Shown piece after piece: positions 47,396-57,715 of a DNA stretch of 64,000 bases. The stretch's first letter is position 1. The number at the start of each line of letters is the position of its first letter. The stretch comes from Trichobilharzia regenti. Taxonomy: Eukaryota > Platyhelminthes > Trematoda > Strigeidida > Schistosomatidae. Position numbers and translations under genes: made by a program. The stretch is from the NCBI GenBank assembly GCA_944472135.2, contig OX235262.1, positions 55,958,440 to 56,022,439 on the forward strand, in the 5' to 3' direction. The notes below the pieces were generated by a model. The model saw nothing but the letters and a program-made list of their open reading frames with translations. It did no database searches and was not told the DNA's origin.

Positions 47396-48496
47396 CTAAA
47401 TTGGAATTAATAATGTTTGCTGAACTTAACAAGATGGTAATTTTGTGTGAACAATGCAAAGACTTCATTATGACATGAATTGAACGGTATAATAATTTGT
47501 AATGTATCCTAAACGTTTGCTACCATGAGATGCGTGTCACTTCGAAATAATACACAACCAACAACTGTTTTTCAAACAGAAAGTGTTGCTATTCGAACAA
47601 TACTTGTACAGTAAAGTAATCAGCACCTCCTACACACTTGAGTGACCAGTTAGTAGTAGTTAGAGAACATAAAGGAATTTATACCTTGACACTTCTGAAA
47701 AAAGGCTGAAGCTGGATTTTCTTATACTGTTAACTGGTCTGTTAACAGGATCAAGCGCTACTGAATGACTGTCCAATATTAAAAACATCTGTTTTTAATA
47801 CATGACCAAAATATTAGTTAGTTAAGCACACTAGCGGAAATAATGAGGCGACATCTAACACTGTAATTAAATTATTTATTCCTAGTGAGTCAGTCATAAG
47901 AATCTTATCTTATCATAACAATAATAACAATTTTGTTAGAAAAAGTCAACAAATATATAGAGATGTCAGTGTTGTCCAAAAGCTCATCTTTGTGACTATT
48001 GTGAATCATTTTTTCGCTTTTTTTACGTAAACATATAAAGGTTGATTTAAACATGGAATCACTGATAAGGGATAAAATTTATGTGTTCGGTTTTTTCGTT
48101 TCACATGCAAGAAATGTGACAGTGACGTAAGCTGTCAAATGTAAAACTGTTTATTTATACACTTGTTTCCGCTGTGGTAAACTAAAAAATAACTGTAAAC
48201 AAAATGAAATAGGGTTAACTGCCACTGGATTCCTTTATTCTATTTCAGTTAATAACGATATTTGCTATTTTTTTCACAGAAATTATAATCGTGACTGTTA
48301 GGGAACACATCAGCGACTTAATATAGAAGTCTCCGCTGTAGGTGTTGTCTAGAAAGATAACGACAGTCTCATGAATAAACCATCCAGCTCAGAAAACACA
48401 TTTACACTAATATCTCTCACCTTATCTTCAAATATTCCTTATCATTCCATCACTTAATTGATTATAGTGATAAGGGTGTACAATAAACCCATAGGT
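47396..48496. other. Nothing recognised
   Basis: AT-rich with no open frame of note. Confidence 0.5.
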
Positions 48497-48566
48497 GCAT
48501 CAATGGTCCAGTGGCAGAATTATTAAAAACCACGCATTTTGCCTGAAATTGGTTCCCAGCCGACGG
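48497..48566 (+). pseudogene. tRNA-Gly-like relic
   Basis: Follows the tRNA-Gly pattern: GCATCAATGGTCCAGTGG at the start (family norm GCATCAGTGGTTCAGTGG), and GGTTCCCAGCCGACGG at the end where the T arm should be. The anticodon arm is disrupted. Confidence 0.45.
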
Positions 48567-48936
48567 ACTGCTACGCGCCGCCTAGACAGTAGTAAGCCTG
48601 GTGTAAAGAAGGAAGGTGGGGTTTGAAGCCAGCAATCTCACTGCTACCAAAACTACAAATTTCAAGATAATGCACCATGCACCACTTGGAATGAATAAGA
48701 ATGAAAAAATGAATTCTGACTTATTTTATAAAGTTATTCCAGTGAAACTATTCTGATGAATAAACAAATGAAATGGGTGTTCAGTAAATTAAAAAAAGGA
48801 TTCTGTTCATTAAGATTGGCAAAAATGTAATGTGCGCACTATCATCCATCTTATACAAGTATGTTTTAGTTTCATAACTAACGTAGGCGGGTTAGTCATC
48901 CATGATAAATTCTACTATCTCTAAGCATGTATAATA

Positions 48937-49133
48937 ATTTTTATTTTTATTTTTTATTTTTGATTACAGCTTGATTCCACACCGTATTTTTGGTACAAGT
49001 GTGGAATTTTCAGCGTGGATATCGGTAGCCCAAATTTTTGCAGGCTGACCATAGATATCAGGTGTGCGTCGGCGTGGGCTCGAACCCCATACCATGTGCA
49101 TGGTCGGCGAGAGTCCTAACCACTGTGCCACCG
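48937..49133 (-). mobile_element. SINE family Z
   Basis: T-rich edge, body and tRNA-like head (GTGGGCTCGAACCCC, GTGCCACCG). Same orientation as the next copy, about 150 bp away. Confidence 0.8.
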
Positions 49134-49268
49134 TGGAGTAGAAAAGTTTCATTTCATTCTAATCTAGGCAGCAATCAAGATAACATGATAGCATCGAAGG
49201 AAGTCTCCTTACGAAAAAGCAACAACAGTGTATTCAGATAATGAACTTTATATCTTGGTAAAATGTAA

Positions 49269-49468
49269 GATTTTTTTTTGATTTTTTTTTTGATTTACAG
49301 CTTGATTCCACACTGTATTTTTGGTACAAGCATGGAATTTTCAGCATGGATATCGGTAGCCCAAATTTTGCAGGCCGACCATAGATATCAGGTGTGCGCC
49401 GGCGTGGGCTCGAACCCCGGACCATGTGGATGGTCGGCGAGAGTCCTAACCACTGTGCCACCGACGCA
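49269..49468 (-). mobile_element. SINE family Z
   Basis: Nearly the same sequence as the copy at 48,937-49,133, with a long T run at 49,270-49,300 and a head at about 49,395-49,468. Confidence 0.8.
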
Positions 49469-49759
49469 CATCAATTAAGATCAATTAAGAAGTTTCAGAA
49501 CTCCAGTAATTTTTTCTTATGCTTCTGAGGTGTATGAAAAACGTCAAAAAAGAGTAATAACTCGACAATGTGAGATGAAATATTTTTCACAACTTTGAAA
49601 TGTAGTTTACAACACTGAATAATTAGTCTCATGTAGCGAATTTTAGGAATCGCAAGCTTATAACTGCTTGCAGTACATGTAGAAAGCATTAAAGAAGTTA
49701 AGTTGAAGTATAAGAAAACGAAGTACTCCATGAAATTTAAACGATTGGAATAATAGAAG

Positions 49760-50335
49760 CTTTGTTTTTATGAGGTTGACCACGGATTGATATCAATTAT
49801 AGAACCATTGAAAACCAGCTGGAAGTACTGGGCAGCTGTTTCATCCTAGTTTGAGAATCATAGGCAGTACACACCCAATAGGTTTTGAACTCAGGACGAA
49901 TTGTGATTTAGCGCGAGTGGCACCAACATCATCAGTTGGAAATCCATCCTCACACGTGACTAGTTGGACCTCGGTGTTCACGACTTCTCCCTAGAAATCC
50001 AGAAAACTGCGTCCTTTAGCAAGTTACCAACGAGCACCAGATTAATTTTCAGGAGTTACTTTTTAAGGATTAGATTTGTTTTGGTCGCGCTAAATCACGA
50101 ATTGGTAGAAGTTAGAATTCATGGGCTAGCCATTGAATTGGGTCCTAGTGGCTGAATGGTATACGAGCTTCCTTTGTAAGCGGAAGGTCCTGGGTTCAAA
50201 CTCCCGTAGGCTTGTACTAATGAAGAGTCTCAAACTAGGACGAAACAGCTTTCCAGTACTCCTTGTTGGTTTTTAATGTTTCCCTAACTGGTATTAGTCC
50301 ATGATCAACTCCTATTTATCAGTTGTTTGATCAAT
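49760..50335. mobile_element. Two inverted SINE family X copies
   Basis: A minus copy at 49,770-50,000 and a plus copy at about 50,090-50,330 face each other around a block (50,000-50,085) that is also present at 690-790. The plus copy has a full tRNA-like unit (box A GTGGCTGAATGG, box B GGGTTCAAACTCC) and a hammerhead at 50,219-50,262 with core AUGAAGA (C3 to A). Confidence 0.7.
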
Positions 50336-51251
50336 TATTATCGTCCCTGGAGCTGATATCAATTCCAATAATTCCATATTAAAAATTTGCCCCAAGTTGA
50401 AAATTCGGTTTCGCATTTTTGGCCATTTTCTAAAAATCTTATGCAAATATCTCAGTGATTTGTTCAGTGAATGTCACAAATACACACGGTGAAATTTTGA
50501 AAGGAAGCCGTCACGTTTCAAAGATCTCATTCTATTCAGAAATAAAAATCGTCATGTTTTGAGGCGTTGATAACGGCGGCACCACTTTTATTGTTAAGTT
50601 TCAGTTGGAGCATAGGACTTCAGCAGCACATCACTATTTCACTGTGTTCTCCAGTTTTTTTCAGATGTCTCCTTCTTTGCCTGCAACCTTCTATTTTCTC
50701 CTCAGACTATTTCTTCAGCATCACCCTTGGGCCCACACCCAGCTTGTTATTTTACATCCTGATTCCACTAAACGGTCTGGCTCATGATCTTACTCGAAGA
50801 TTTATTTATTCAGCGTGTGTTGAATTAATCTTTATACCTTTCAGAGCGAATATTACGTAAAAAATTGATGGTAATGATTGAAAAGCATGTATGAGTCATG
50901 CTGCCTAAAAGATTGAAAAGTAAGTGTATAATAAAGGAAATTTTGTCCAAACTGAAGTTAGATGAGCAGAGGATACACAACAACTCTAGCTTGAAAGGTG
51001 TGAATTATTTAAATACCAAAGCCTAGAGACGTTTCTAGTTGATAAATGATAACTCATCACTGTAGCCACTACCATGAGAAGTATCATACTTCGGAATCAT
51101 ATCCCAACAAATCGCTCAGTTTCTTCAATATTCACTTGAATGCTTCATTATTAAGTGAATCACACATTTTTACTTAACTGAAATAAACCGTTGACGATAA
51201 CGATATGTTCCAAGTACAGTACATAACACCCACTTACGAAATACATGGAGA
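50336..51251. other. Nothing recognised
   Basis: A 97-codon plus-strand frame at 50,567-50,860 is hydrophobic (possible membrane stretches), but there is no family match and no splice support. Confidence 0.4.
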
Positions 51252-52778
51252 AAAAAAGGAAATACATTAAAATAAAGGTTTTCTTGTATTTCCCAATGAA
51301 TGAAAAACAAAACGAGATTGTTTTTACTGACGTTTCGCTTTTTAATGCTAATAGCTTTCTCAAAGTATTATTAAACCGGAATTTACAAATTTCAGCATAT
51401 ATATAACAAAGAGTTAAGGGGTGAGAAAAGATAGACTTAGTTCAACTTAAAAGGACATATTGAAAGTCAAAATAACAATGAAGATCGTTCAAACCAAATA
51501 TCGAAGGTAATAGTACATATCACTTAAAGAACAATTGAAAACCAGGGAGTACTGAACAGCTGCTGTTTCATCCTAGTTTGGGAATCATCGGCAGTACGCA
51601 CCCACTGGGATTCGAACCCAGGACCTTCCGGTTACAAGGCAGCTGTCCAGTACTCCCTGATTTTTAATGGTTCTCTAACTGATATCAATCCGTGATCAAC
51701 TCGTAAACCCTAACAAACCAAACTATAGAAAATAGTACATATGTCATGGTATCAAAACAACATTTACTAACTTGATCATCATCCGTTAGTCTGGGGTCAT
51801 TTTTCGTTGTCAAGTTGGTCAATTGATAAAGATAAAAACTAAGTGTAGATTGTGAAATACTTGATCATCGTTCGTCAGTCTGGGGTCGCTTTTGTTGTCC
51901 AGTTGGCGAATTGGTGTAGATAACAAAATCAAGTGTAGATTGTTGGATTTTATCAGTGTGTAAAATTATGAAAGTAGTGTGTGTTTACATATAATTTTAC
52001 ACACTGATAAAATCCAACAATCTACACTTGATTTTGTTATCTACACCAATTCGCCAACTGGACAACAAAAGCGACCCCAGACTGACGAACGATGATCAAG
52101 TATTTCACAATCTACACTTAGTTTTATCTTTATCAATTGACCAACTTGACAACGAAAAATGACCCCAGACTAACGGATGATGATCAAGTTAGTAAATGTT
52201 GTTTTGATACCATGACATATGTACTATTTTCTATAGTTTGGTTTGTTAGGGTTTACGAGTTGATCACGGATTGATATCAGTTAGAGAACCATTAAAAATC
52301 AGGGAGTACTGGACAGCTGCCTTGTAACCGGAAGGTCCTGGGTTCGAATCCCAGTGGGTGCGTACTGCCGATGATTCCCAAACTAGGATGAAACAGCAGC
52401 TGTTCAGTACTCCCTGGTTTTCAATTGTTCTTTAAGTGATATGTACTATTACCTTCGATATTTGGTTTGAACGATCTTCATTGTTATTTTGACTTTCAAT
52501 ATGTCCTTTTAAGTTGAACTAAGTCTATCTTTTCTCACCCCTTAACTCTTTGTTATATATATGCTGAAATTTGTAAATTCCGGTTTAATAATACTTTGAG
52601 AAAGCTATTAGCATTAAAAAGCGAAACGTCAGTAAAAACAATCTCGTTTTGTTTTTCATTCATTGGGAAATACAAGAAAACCTCTATTATAATGAATATC
52701 ATATACCCAATGCCCAAATTTTTTCAAACCGTTTAAAGTGAGCTTGGTTTGGACATATATAAAAAAGGAAATACATTA
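51252..52778. mobile_element. Palindromic PLE-end insertion flanked by 18-bp repeats
   Basis: Arms 51,276-51,969 and 51,991-52,683 are almost perfect reverse complements (694 and 693 bp, one clear indel) around a 21-bp spacer. An 18-bp direct repeat AAAAAAGGAAATACATTA lies at 51,252-51,269 and 52,761-52,778, as expected of a target duplication. The arms consist of the 3' end of the PLE family at 61.3-62.3 kb (blocks ending GCGAAACGTCAG and the GGAATTTACAAA block) and each holds a family X SINE. On the right, 77 bp lie between arm and repeat; on the left, 6 bp. Confidence 0.85.
52229..52438 (+). mobile_element. SINE family X in right arm, 12-bp duplication
   Basis: Flanked by ATATGTACTATT at 52,217-52,228 and 52,439-52,450. 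The first part (about 52,250-52,320) is an inverted copy of the X 3' end. It is joined at CAGCTG to a plus-strand piece that begins at the anticodon arm and runs through the T arm, a hammerhead with core CCGAUGA, and the tail. The left arm holds the mirror copy (about 51,521-51,731). Confidence 0.8.
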
Positions 52779-53997
52779 CAACTGTCTCTAATTCATTATT
52801 ACTGGATTTTAGTGGACTGATAATTCATCCTTTTGAAAGAAAATAGTTTCCGCCACATGGAAACCCACAATGCTGTTGATGACAATATAGTAGCTAACTG
52901 TTCGATGTGTTAGTGATTGTTCCTTAAGTGACCGAAATAGATTTCCGACTCTCCGGTTAATAACTTGAGGGCTTCCACTTACATTCCCTCTTTTCTCATA
53001 GATTTTCTAACACTTATTTCCCCTGCAGTCAGAGCGACCTTGTCAGCCTAAAATGTCTTGCGGACATTCCACGTCCGTACGTCACTTTCGCTTCCATAAA
53101 AAGGTGACATACAGGTCAGTCAACTTTCCAGACGCTTTCACCATTAAGCCTAATAAGTTCATGAATTTAGAATTCTTCCTAGTCTTGATGAGGAAGAAAT
53201 CTGTTGCTTCCTTACTTAGTTAATCCTAAGCTCAACTTTCTCTCTAACTAAGAACACATGATTGTCTTGTAAACTAGGCAAGGTTAAATGAGCACTAGTG
53301 AGGTGAATGACATTGGTTTTCGTGCATAATCGATAGGCTTGGTAACCGTGCAACATGCAGCATGTGACCATGTTCAACTCTTTAAAGATTAACTGGAAAT
53401 AAGAACGTTTTCGATCCAGTGACTATTCCCCTGGGATGTTTATGCAGTGAGATTAGTAAACAGTATTTTAAAAATTTTAAAATATATAAATCTTTCTTTT
53501 CCAGGTGAAATATCATTTCACATTGAACCCTGATACATCCTAGATAACGATATACATATTGAATTGGTCGAATAAGTGACACTTTCAAAGTATTGATTTT
53601 AATAACCTTCATATCTTTCATGGCGTTATCGTAGTTTCAGCCAGCTATCACTTCTTCATGCGTGCAATACATAAACCTGATGATAAAGAATAAAGTGCCA
53701 GAGTGTATGGAATATTGTTTCCTTCCCTTCATCATTGTCTGGACTTAGGACCTCAACATGTCTCCTTTGAAATCCCTGCACCACTGGCGTTGAGGTGGAC
53801 GAAGTCCTCACAAAATAGTGTCTAAATCTGTAAGCTCACAGAGAGAACAACAAAGAATGAGAGATGATTAATTTTGATAATTTTCATCAATAATTTACTT
53901 TACGTAGGTGTGACGAAGGTGCGTTTAAATTTTTATGTATTCAAATTGTTGCTTGAGGCTTATTTTCACTGTAATGTTTATATTTCGGCGCTTTCAG
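52779..53997. other. Unassigned; possible intron
   Basis: About 52,900-53,250 gives coding-like minus-strand readings, but with stops and no motif I recognise. The part next to 53,998 would be intronic if the exon there is real. Confidence 0.35.
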
Positions 53998-54159
53998 CTT
54001 TACCAGAATGTTCAAATGCATATTGAACATAATGCCGAAGAACAAAAACATCCAGATGGATTAAATGCAACATTATTACGTTACCGTTCTGTTACACTTC
54101 CATTAAGGAAAAGTTGTAAATCATATCGTATAAATGGCAATAAAAATTTATGCGTTTAA
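53998..54159 (+). CDS. Probable terminal exon of an unknown gene
   Basis: A pyrimidine-rich tract ending TTTCAG is followed by an uninterrupted frame beginning LYQNVQMHIEHNAEEQKHPD and ending at a TAA (54,157-54,159). The reading is rich in charged residues with a balanced composition, unlike nearby repeat translations, and overlaps no repeat. I do not recognise the family; the end is basic (LRKSCKSYRINGNKN). No upstream exon was found within the window. The frame stays open upstream of the AG, so a chance open frame remains possible. Confidence 0.45.
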   Translation, partial: LYQNVQMHIEHNAEEQKHPDGLNATLLRYRSVTLPLRKSCKSYRINGNKNLCV

Positions 54160-54509
54160 GAACAACAAAATGAGCGGATAATACGTGATATCATTTCATT
54201 TGATGTTTTCCTTTCAACTACACATGCAACCTAAGGCAATGATGATTTCATTCTATAGAACACTAATTAGTGACCGCATATCTGAGCAAATTGCTAGAAA
54301 CATATGACTGAAAGGCGCGATGGCCTGCTGACAGTTATTGGTTGTGGAATTACTGTTCTAAAATCACTTGAGATAATTAAGGGGCCAGTTAGTTCCATTT
54401 TTCTACAAATCATTGATGCATTAGTAGCGGTTAAACGGTCGAAACAAACTTGTAAATTCAGAAAGAAACTGTTGTTAGTCTCGCCATATCATGGTGACCA
54501 GTAGGGTGC
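54160..54509. other. Nothing recognised
   Basis: Would be 3' UTR of the preceding exon if that is real. A 66-codon plus-strand frame at 54,304-54,504 has no motif. Confidence 0.4.
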
Positions 54510-54812
54510 AGCTGGTCGGGTGTGAGGACAAATACTGGCCGAAGATATTGGCTAGCGGTCGCGTTATGTCGTGAATTGGCAGAAGTTAGAATTCAAGGAA
54601 CATTGGATCGGGTCCCAGTGGCTTAATGGTATACGCGCTCGCCTTGTAACCGGAAGGTCCTGAGTGCGAACCCCGGTGGGTGCGTACTGCTGAGGAGTCC
54701 CAAACTAGGACGAAACAGCTGTACAGTAGTCCCAGGTTTTCCAGTGGTTCTGTAACTAATGTCAGCTCATGATGAAATCCTGAAACCAATCAAATCCCTA
54801 CAAACCAACACT
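54510..54812 (+). mobile_element. SINE family X, full copy with intact hammerhead
   Basis: A 5' block, then a tRNA-like unit at about 54,610-54,682 (GTGGCTTAATGGTATACGC; loop around CTTGTAA suggesting Thr-TGT; T arm GTGCGAACCCC), the hammerhead, and a tail ending CAATCAAATCCCTACAAA. tRNA box A and B would give pol III transcription starting upstream of the ribozyme. Confidence 0.85.
54684..54729 (+). ncRNA. Hammerhead ribozyme in SINE X, core intact
   Basis: Stem I UACUG/CAGUA; core CUGAGGA (54,690-54,696); stem II GUCC/GGAC with a 7-base loop; GAAA (54,712-54,715); stem III ACAG/CUGU with no loop; cleavage triplet GUA with cut after 54,723. All invariant bases are present. Same layout as the Sm-alpha ribozyme but in a different SINE. 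Confidence 0.8.
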
Positions 54813-55219
54813 TGAATATTTTATTTTGTTGTGTTTTATATTTTAATTGTATTTGTTTCGACCAAGTAACTTGATACCCTTAACTTTGTTTCTAGTCTTC
54901 ATCTTGATGTGACTACCAATATTCACGACGTGTCTCATCTCCATGTGGAATGACTGAAGTTTGTTAATATATATAGCATATTGTTAATAAAGCAGTTTTT
55001 AGGTAATGTGCAATTGAAAAGGATCGACAAATTTTAGTGACATCACGAATTATTCCTCTCACCATGTCTCTCTAGCCTAGTTCATACTCGTCAAGGGAAA
55101 GAACTACATGAAGATGCATCTCTATATTTTCTCGCATGAATGGTGAAAATTCGCTGGATACTAAGGATAAGTCACTAGAGGCTTTCCTATTCAAACGAAA
55201 GTAATAAAAAGATGTTTAA

Positions 55220-55370
55220 TGATGAACCCGAAGGTAAAAACGGATGAGAGAATAAAAGTAGTATTGCTGAAGATACTTGATATGATTATGACTGGCAATA
55301 GTTTGTGCTCGAAACGTCATCAGTTAATATAACTGTACAACACTGTGTTTGATTTATCAAAATAAAATCT
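55220..55370 (+). mobile_element. PLE 3' end fragment
   Basis: Carries the conserved block around GCTCGAAACGTCATC (55,308-55,322) and CACTGTGTTTGAT, as at the ends of PLE 1 and at 18.4 kb. The 400 bases before it show nothing. Confidence 0.65.
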
Positions 55371-55382
55371 CATCCATAATGG

Positions 55383-55500
55383 ATATTGCTGAAGAGTCCC
55401 AAACTAGGACGAAACAGCTGTCCAGTACTTCCAGGTTTTTCATTGGTTCTCTAACTGATGTCAGCTCATGATGAAATCCCCCAATCAATCCCAACATAGC
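55383..55500 (+). mobile_element. SINE family X, 3' part with intact hammerhead
   Basis: Begins at the hammerhead (no tRNA-like unit) and ends with the usual X tail (CTCATGATGAAATCCCCCAA). It lies directly beside a PLE 3' end. Confidence 0.75.
55384..55427 (+). ncRNA. Hammerhead ribozyme in SINE X, core intact
   Basis: Stem I UAUUG/CAGUA with one G-U pair; core CUGAAGA (55,389-55,395); stem II GUCC/GGAC; GAAA (55,411-55,414); stem III ACAG/CUGU with no loop; GUC cleavage triplet with cut after 55,422. All invariant bases are present. Confidence 0.78.
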
Positions 55501-56164
55501 CAATAGTTGAGAATAAGAATAATCGTGACCTGTTTTCGTGATTAGTAAAGTAAATGCCACAACGCCTACGTAGAATAAATACAAAACAGTAAATTGAATA
55601 GAGTAATAAATTGAATAATTTATTCAGAACAAAATATTTAAAGCGAACATTTGTTTTCAATAAATTTTTCTTCAGGCTCTACGATTATAAATCCATTAAT
55701 TTAAGCATACAATAGCCAGTAAAGTCAAACCAGAATCATATCAGAAAGTGTATTGTGGAACAAGTATAAGATGGGACGGAACAATAGTTAGTTAGTTTTT
55801 TATAATATGCATCGTCTGCGAGAACATGGGGCAAAATGAGATGAAGTAATTTAATTTAATGATGTGTGTATATATACGAATATAGTCAACAGAAAAATAC
55901 AAGTTTCGAGAGTGAGTGTAATCAGGGTGCGTGAGACAATATGAAAATAAACCAACGAATGGGGCTGTCTAGACATAAGTTCAAGGTTGAAAATAAGAAT
56001 GATTGTAAAATAAAAACGATGAAATGGTGTAAAATTACAAGTACTATTGGTGAATGATTGTCAAATAATAATCATGAATATAATTAAGTAGAATGAACAG
56101 GATTTTGTGAATACGATAACAAGTTAGAAAAGCACTACTTAAACCTAAGGTAATAAAATCATAA
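55501..56164. other. Nothing recognised
   Basis: AT-rich with no supported gene. Confidence 0.5.
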
Positions 56165-56790
56165 GAAAGGTCATGAAATCATAAAAGTCGAAAACGAACG
56201 TTTGTCAACAAAACAAAGGAATAGAAGAAGAAGAAAAGAAAATTGTGATACGAATTTACTCAACCATACAGGTACATGTTTACGCGCGCAGATGGATAAA
56301 ATCCTCTGAGTACGGCCAATGTAACTAGCTCCACATGAGCGGTTGAAATCATAGATACGCATTGATGAGGACCTCTTTGGTAATTTATCCTTGACTTGCT
56401 GTGTGAGTACTGGTTAAGTTGAGAAGTTGGTTACCAGTTTAGCAGCAGGAAATGTTCTGTCTACTGCTTTATTAAGTCGACACTTAGAATGTCAGCTGCA
56501 ACTTCCCCTTTGTAACTTGACCTAAGATTCAAAGGTTTATTGTCTACGGTATCCAACTTTACCTTCTCTCTAGTTATTGACATATACTTTTTTAGGAAGT
56601 TCTCTGGATATCCATATTTTTGCAGTGTAAGTTTCAGTTTATACATTTCTTCCTTAATGCATTCCTCTGAGCATATGCTTTTTATTCTGCAGGAAAGACA
56701 CTTAACTAAGTTTCTTTTGTATTGATTCGGTATGAAGCTACGAAAATGGGTGTACTGATCCGTACAGGTTTTTTTCTAAATAATTTCCTT

Positions 56791-56972
56791 TGTATGGAGG
56801 ATTTAATCATAAGCCGACATCAGTTAGAGAATCACTGAAAAACCTGGGAGTACTGGACAGCTGTTTCATCCTAGTTTGGGACTCCTCATCAGTACGCACC
56901 CACTGGGGTTCAAACCCAGGACCTTCTGGTTACAAGGCGAGCTCGTAGACCATTGAGCCACTGGGACCCGAA
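56791..56972 (-). mobile_element. SINE family X, 182-bp insertion in a PLE
   Basis: Bounded by AATTTCCTT at 56,782-56,790 and 56,973-56,981, inside the PLE coding sequence, so the ends are exact. Minus-strand order: tRNA-like head starting at GGGTCCCAGTGG, hammerhead, tail ending near ATCCTCCATACA. This defines the short family unit. Confidence 0.9.
56850..56895 (-). ncRNA. Family X hammerhead with C3 to A change
   Basis: Stem I GUACUG/CAGUAC, stem II GUCC/GGAU, GAAA, stem III ACAG/CUGU and GUC are intact, but the core is AUGAGGA. Expected inactive. Confidence 0.75.
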
Positions 56973-57245
56973 AATTTCCTTGTAGCTATCTGTCTGCCTT
57001 CATGATAAGGAGGACGTCTAGGAAAGGTAAACAGTTATTGTCTTATTCTTCAAATGCAAACTGAACAGCCGGCTGAACACTATTAACAGCATTCAGAAGC
57101 TCTCGTTTATTAAGATTTCTATCACAAACGATAAAGGTATCATCTACGTATCGACATTAATAGTCAAGCCCTATAATCGTGTCTTTGAGTGGACCATGTT
57201 CAAGCTTTGCCAGGAAGATATCAAGCGGCAATATGCTTTGTTATC

Positions 57246-57715
57246 AATAATTAGTTAATATCAACAGATTACAAGGGTGTGAATTAACCATGAAAGTTTA
57301 TACAAACAATTAAAGGGTAGGAATAGTTACAACAAATGGATCGTATAATGCAAACCTTTTGGAAAATGAAGAGTAATTAAAGAATAATTGGGTATTAAAT
57401 TTGATTACATAACAGGCAACTAAAGATGATGGAGTTGGGAAAATAAAATAATCTAGTCAATGGTAACTTTTAAAAGGCTAAGGGGAGGACGAAATATTTA
57501 GTCTTTTACATTCATGTAACGATGGCTAGGCTAAGGAACACAGCTTTGGATTCTTCAGTCATATATAGAAAACAAGCTCATAAACCAGAACTTGAAGCTA
57601 GCTGGAAATAGACGAAAAACTTTAAATGCCGTATCAACACCAAACTTATTCTTAATGTATATAAAGTGTGATAAAACATTGCTTCAAAAAGATCTTGTTC
57701 CTACCTTGCTTTACA
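57246..57715. other. Spacer between PLE 2a and 2b, nothing recognised
   Basis: AT-rich; may include PLE untranslated sequence, but no motif supports it. Confidence 0.45.

Larger units (their letters stand above)
56165..57245 (-). mobile_element. Penelope-like element 2b, split by SINE X
   Basis: Minus-strand pieces in PLE order: IFLAKLEHGPLKDT (57,180-57,225), CRYVDDTFIVCDRN (about 57,120-57,165), LPFLDVLL (about 57,010), the connector KLTLQKYGYPENFLKKYMS (56,574-56,640), and GIY-YIG as SCGASYIGRTQR (about 56,300-56,340). Several stops. A SINE sits inside at 56,791-56,972. Confidence 0.8.

Noticed and set aside
50567..50860. 97-codon hydrophobic frame as a membrane protein
   Set aside because: T-rich composition explains the hydrophobicity, and no splice sites or family motif support it.
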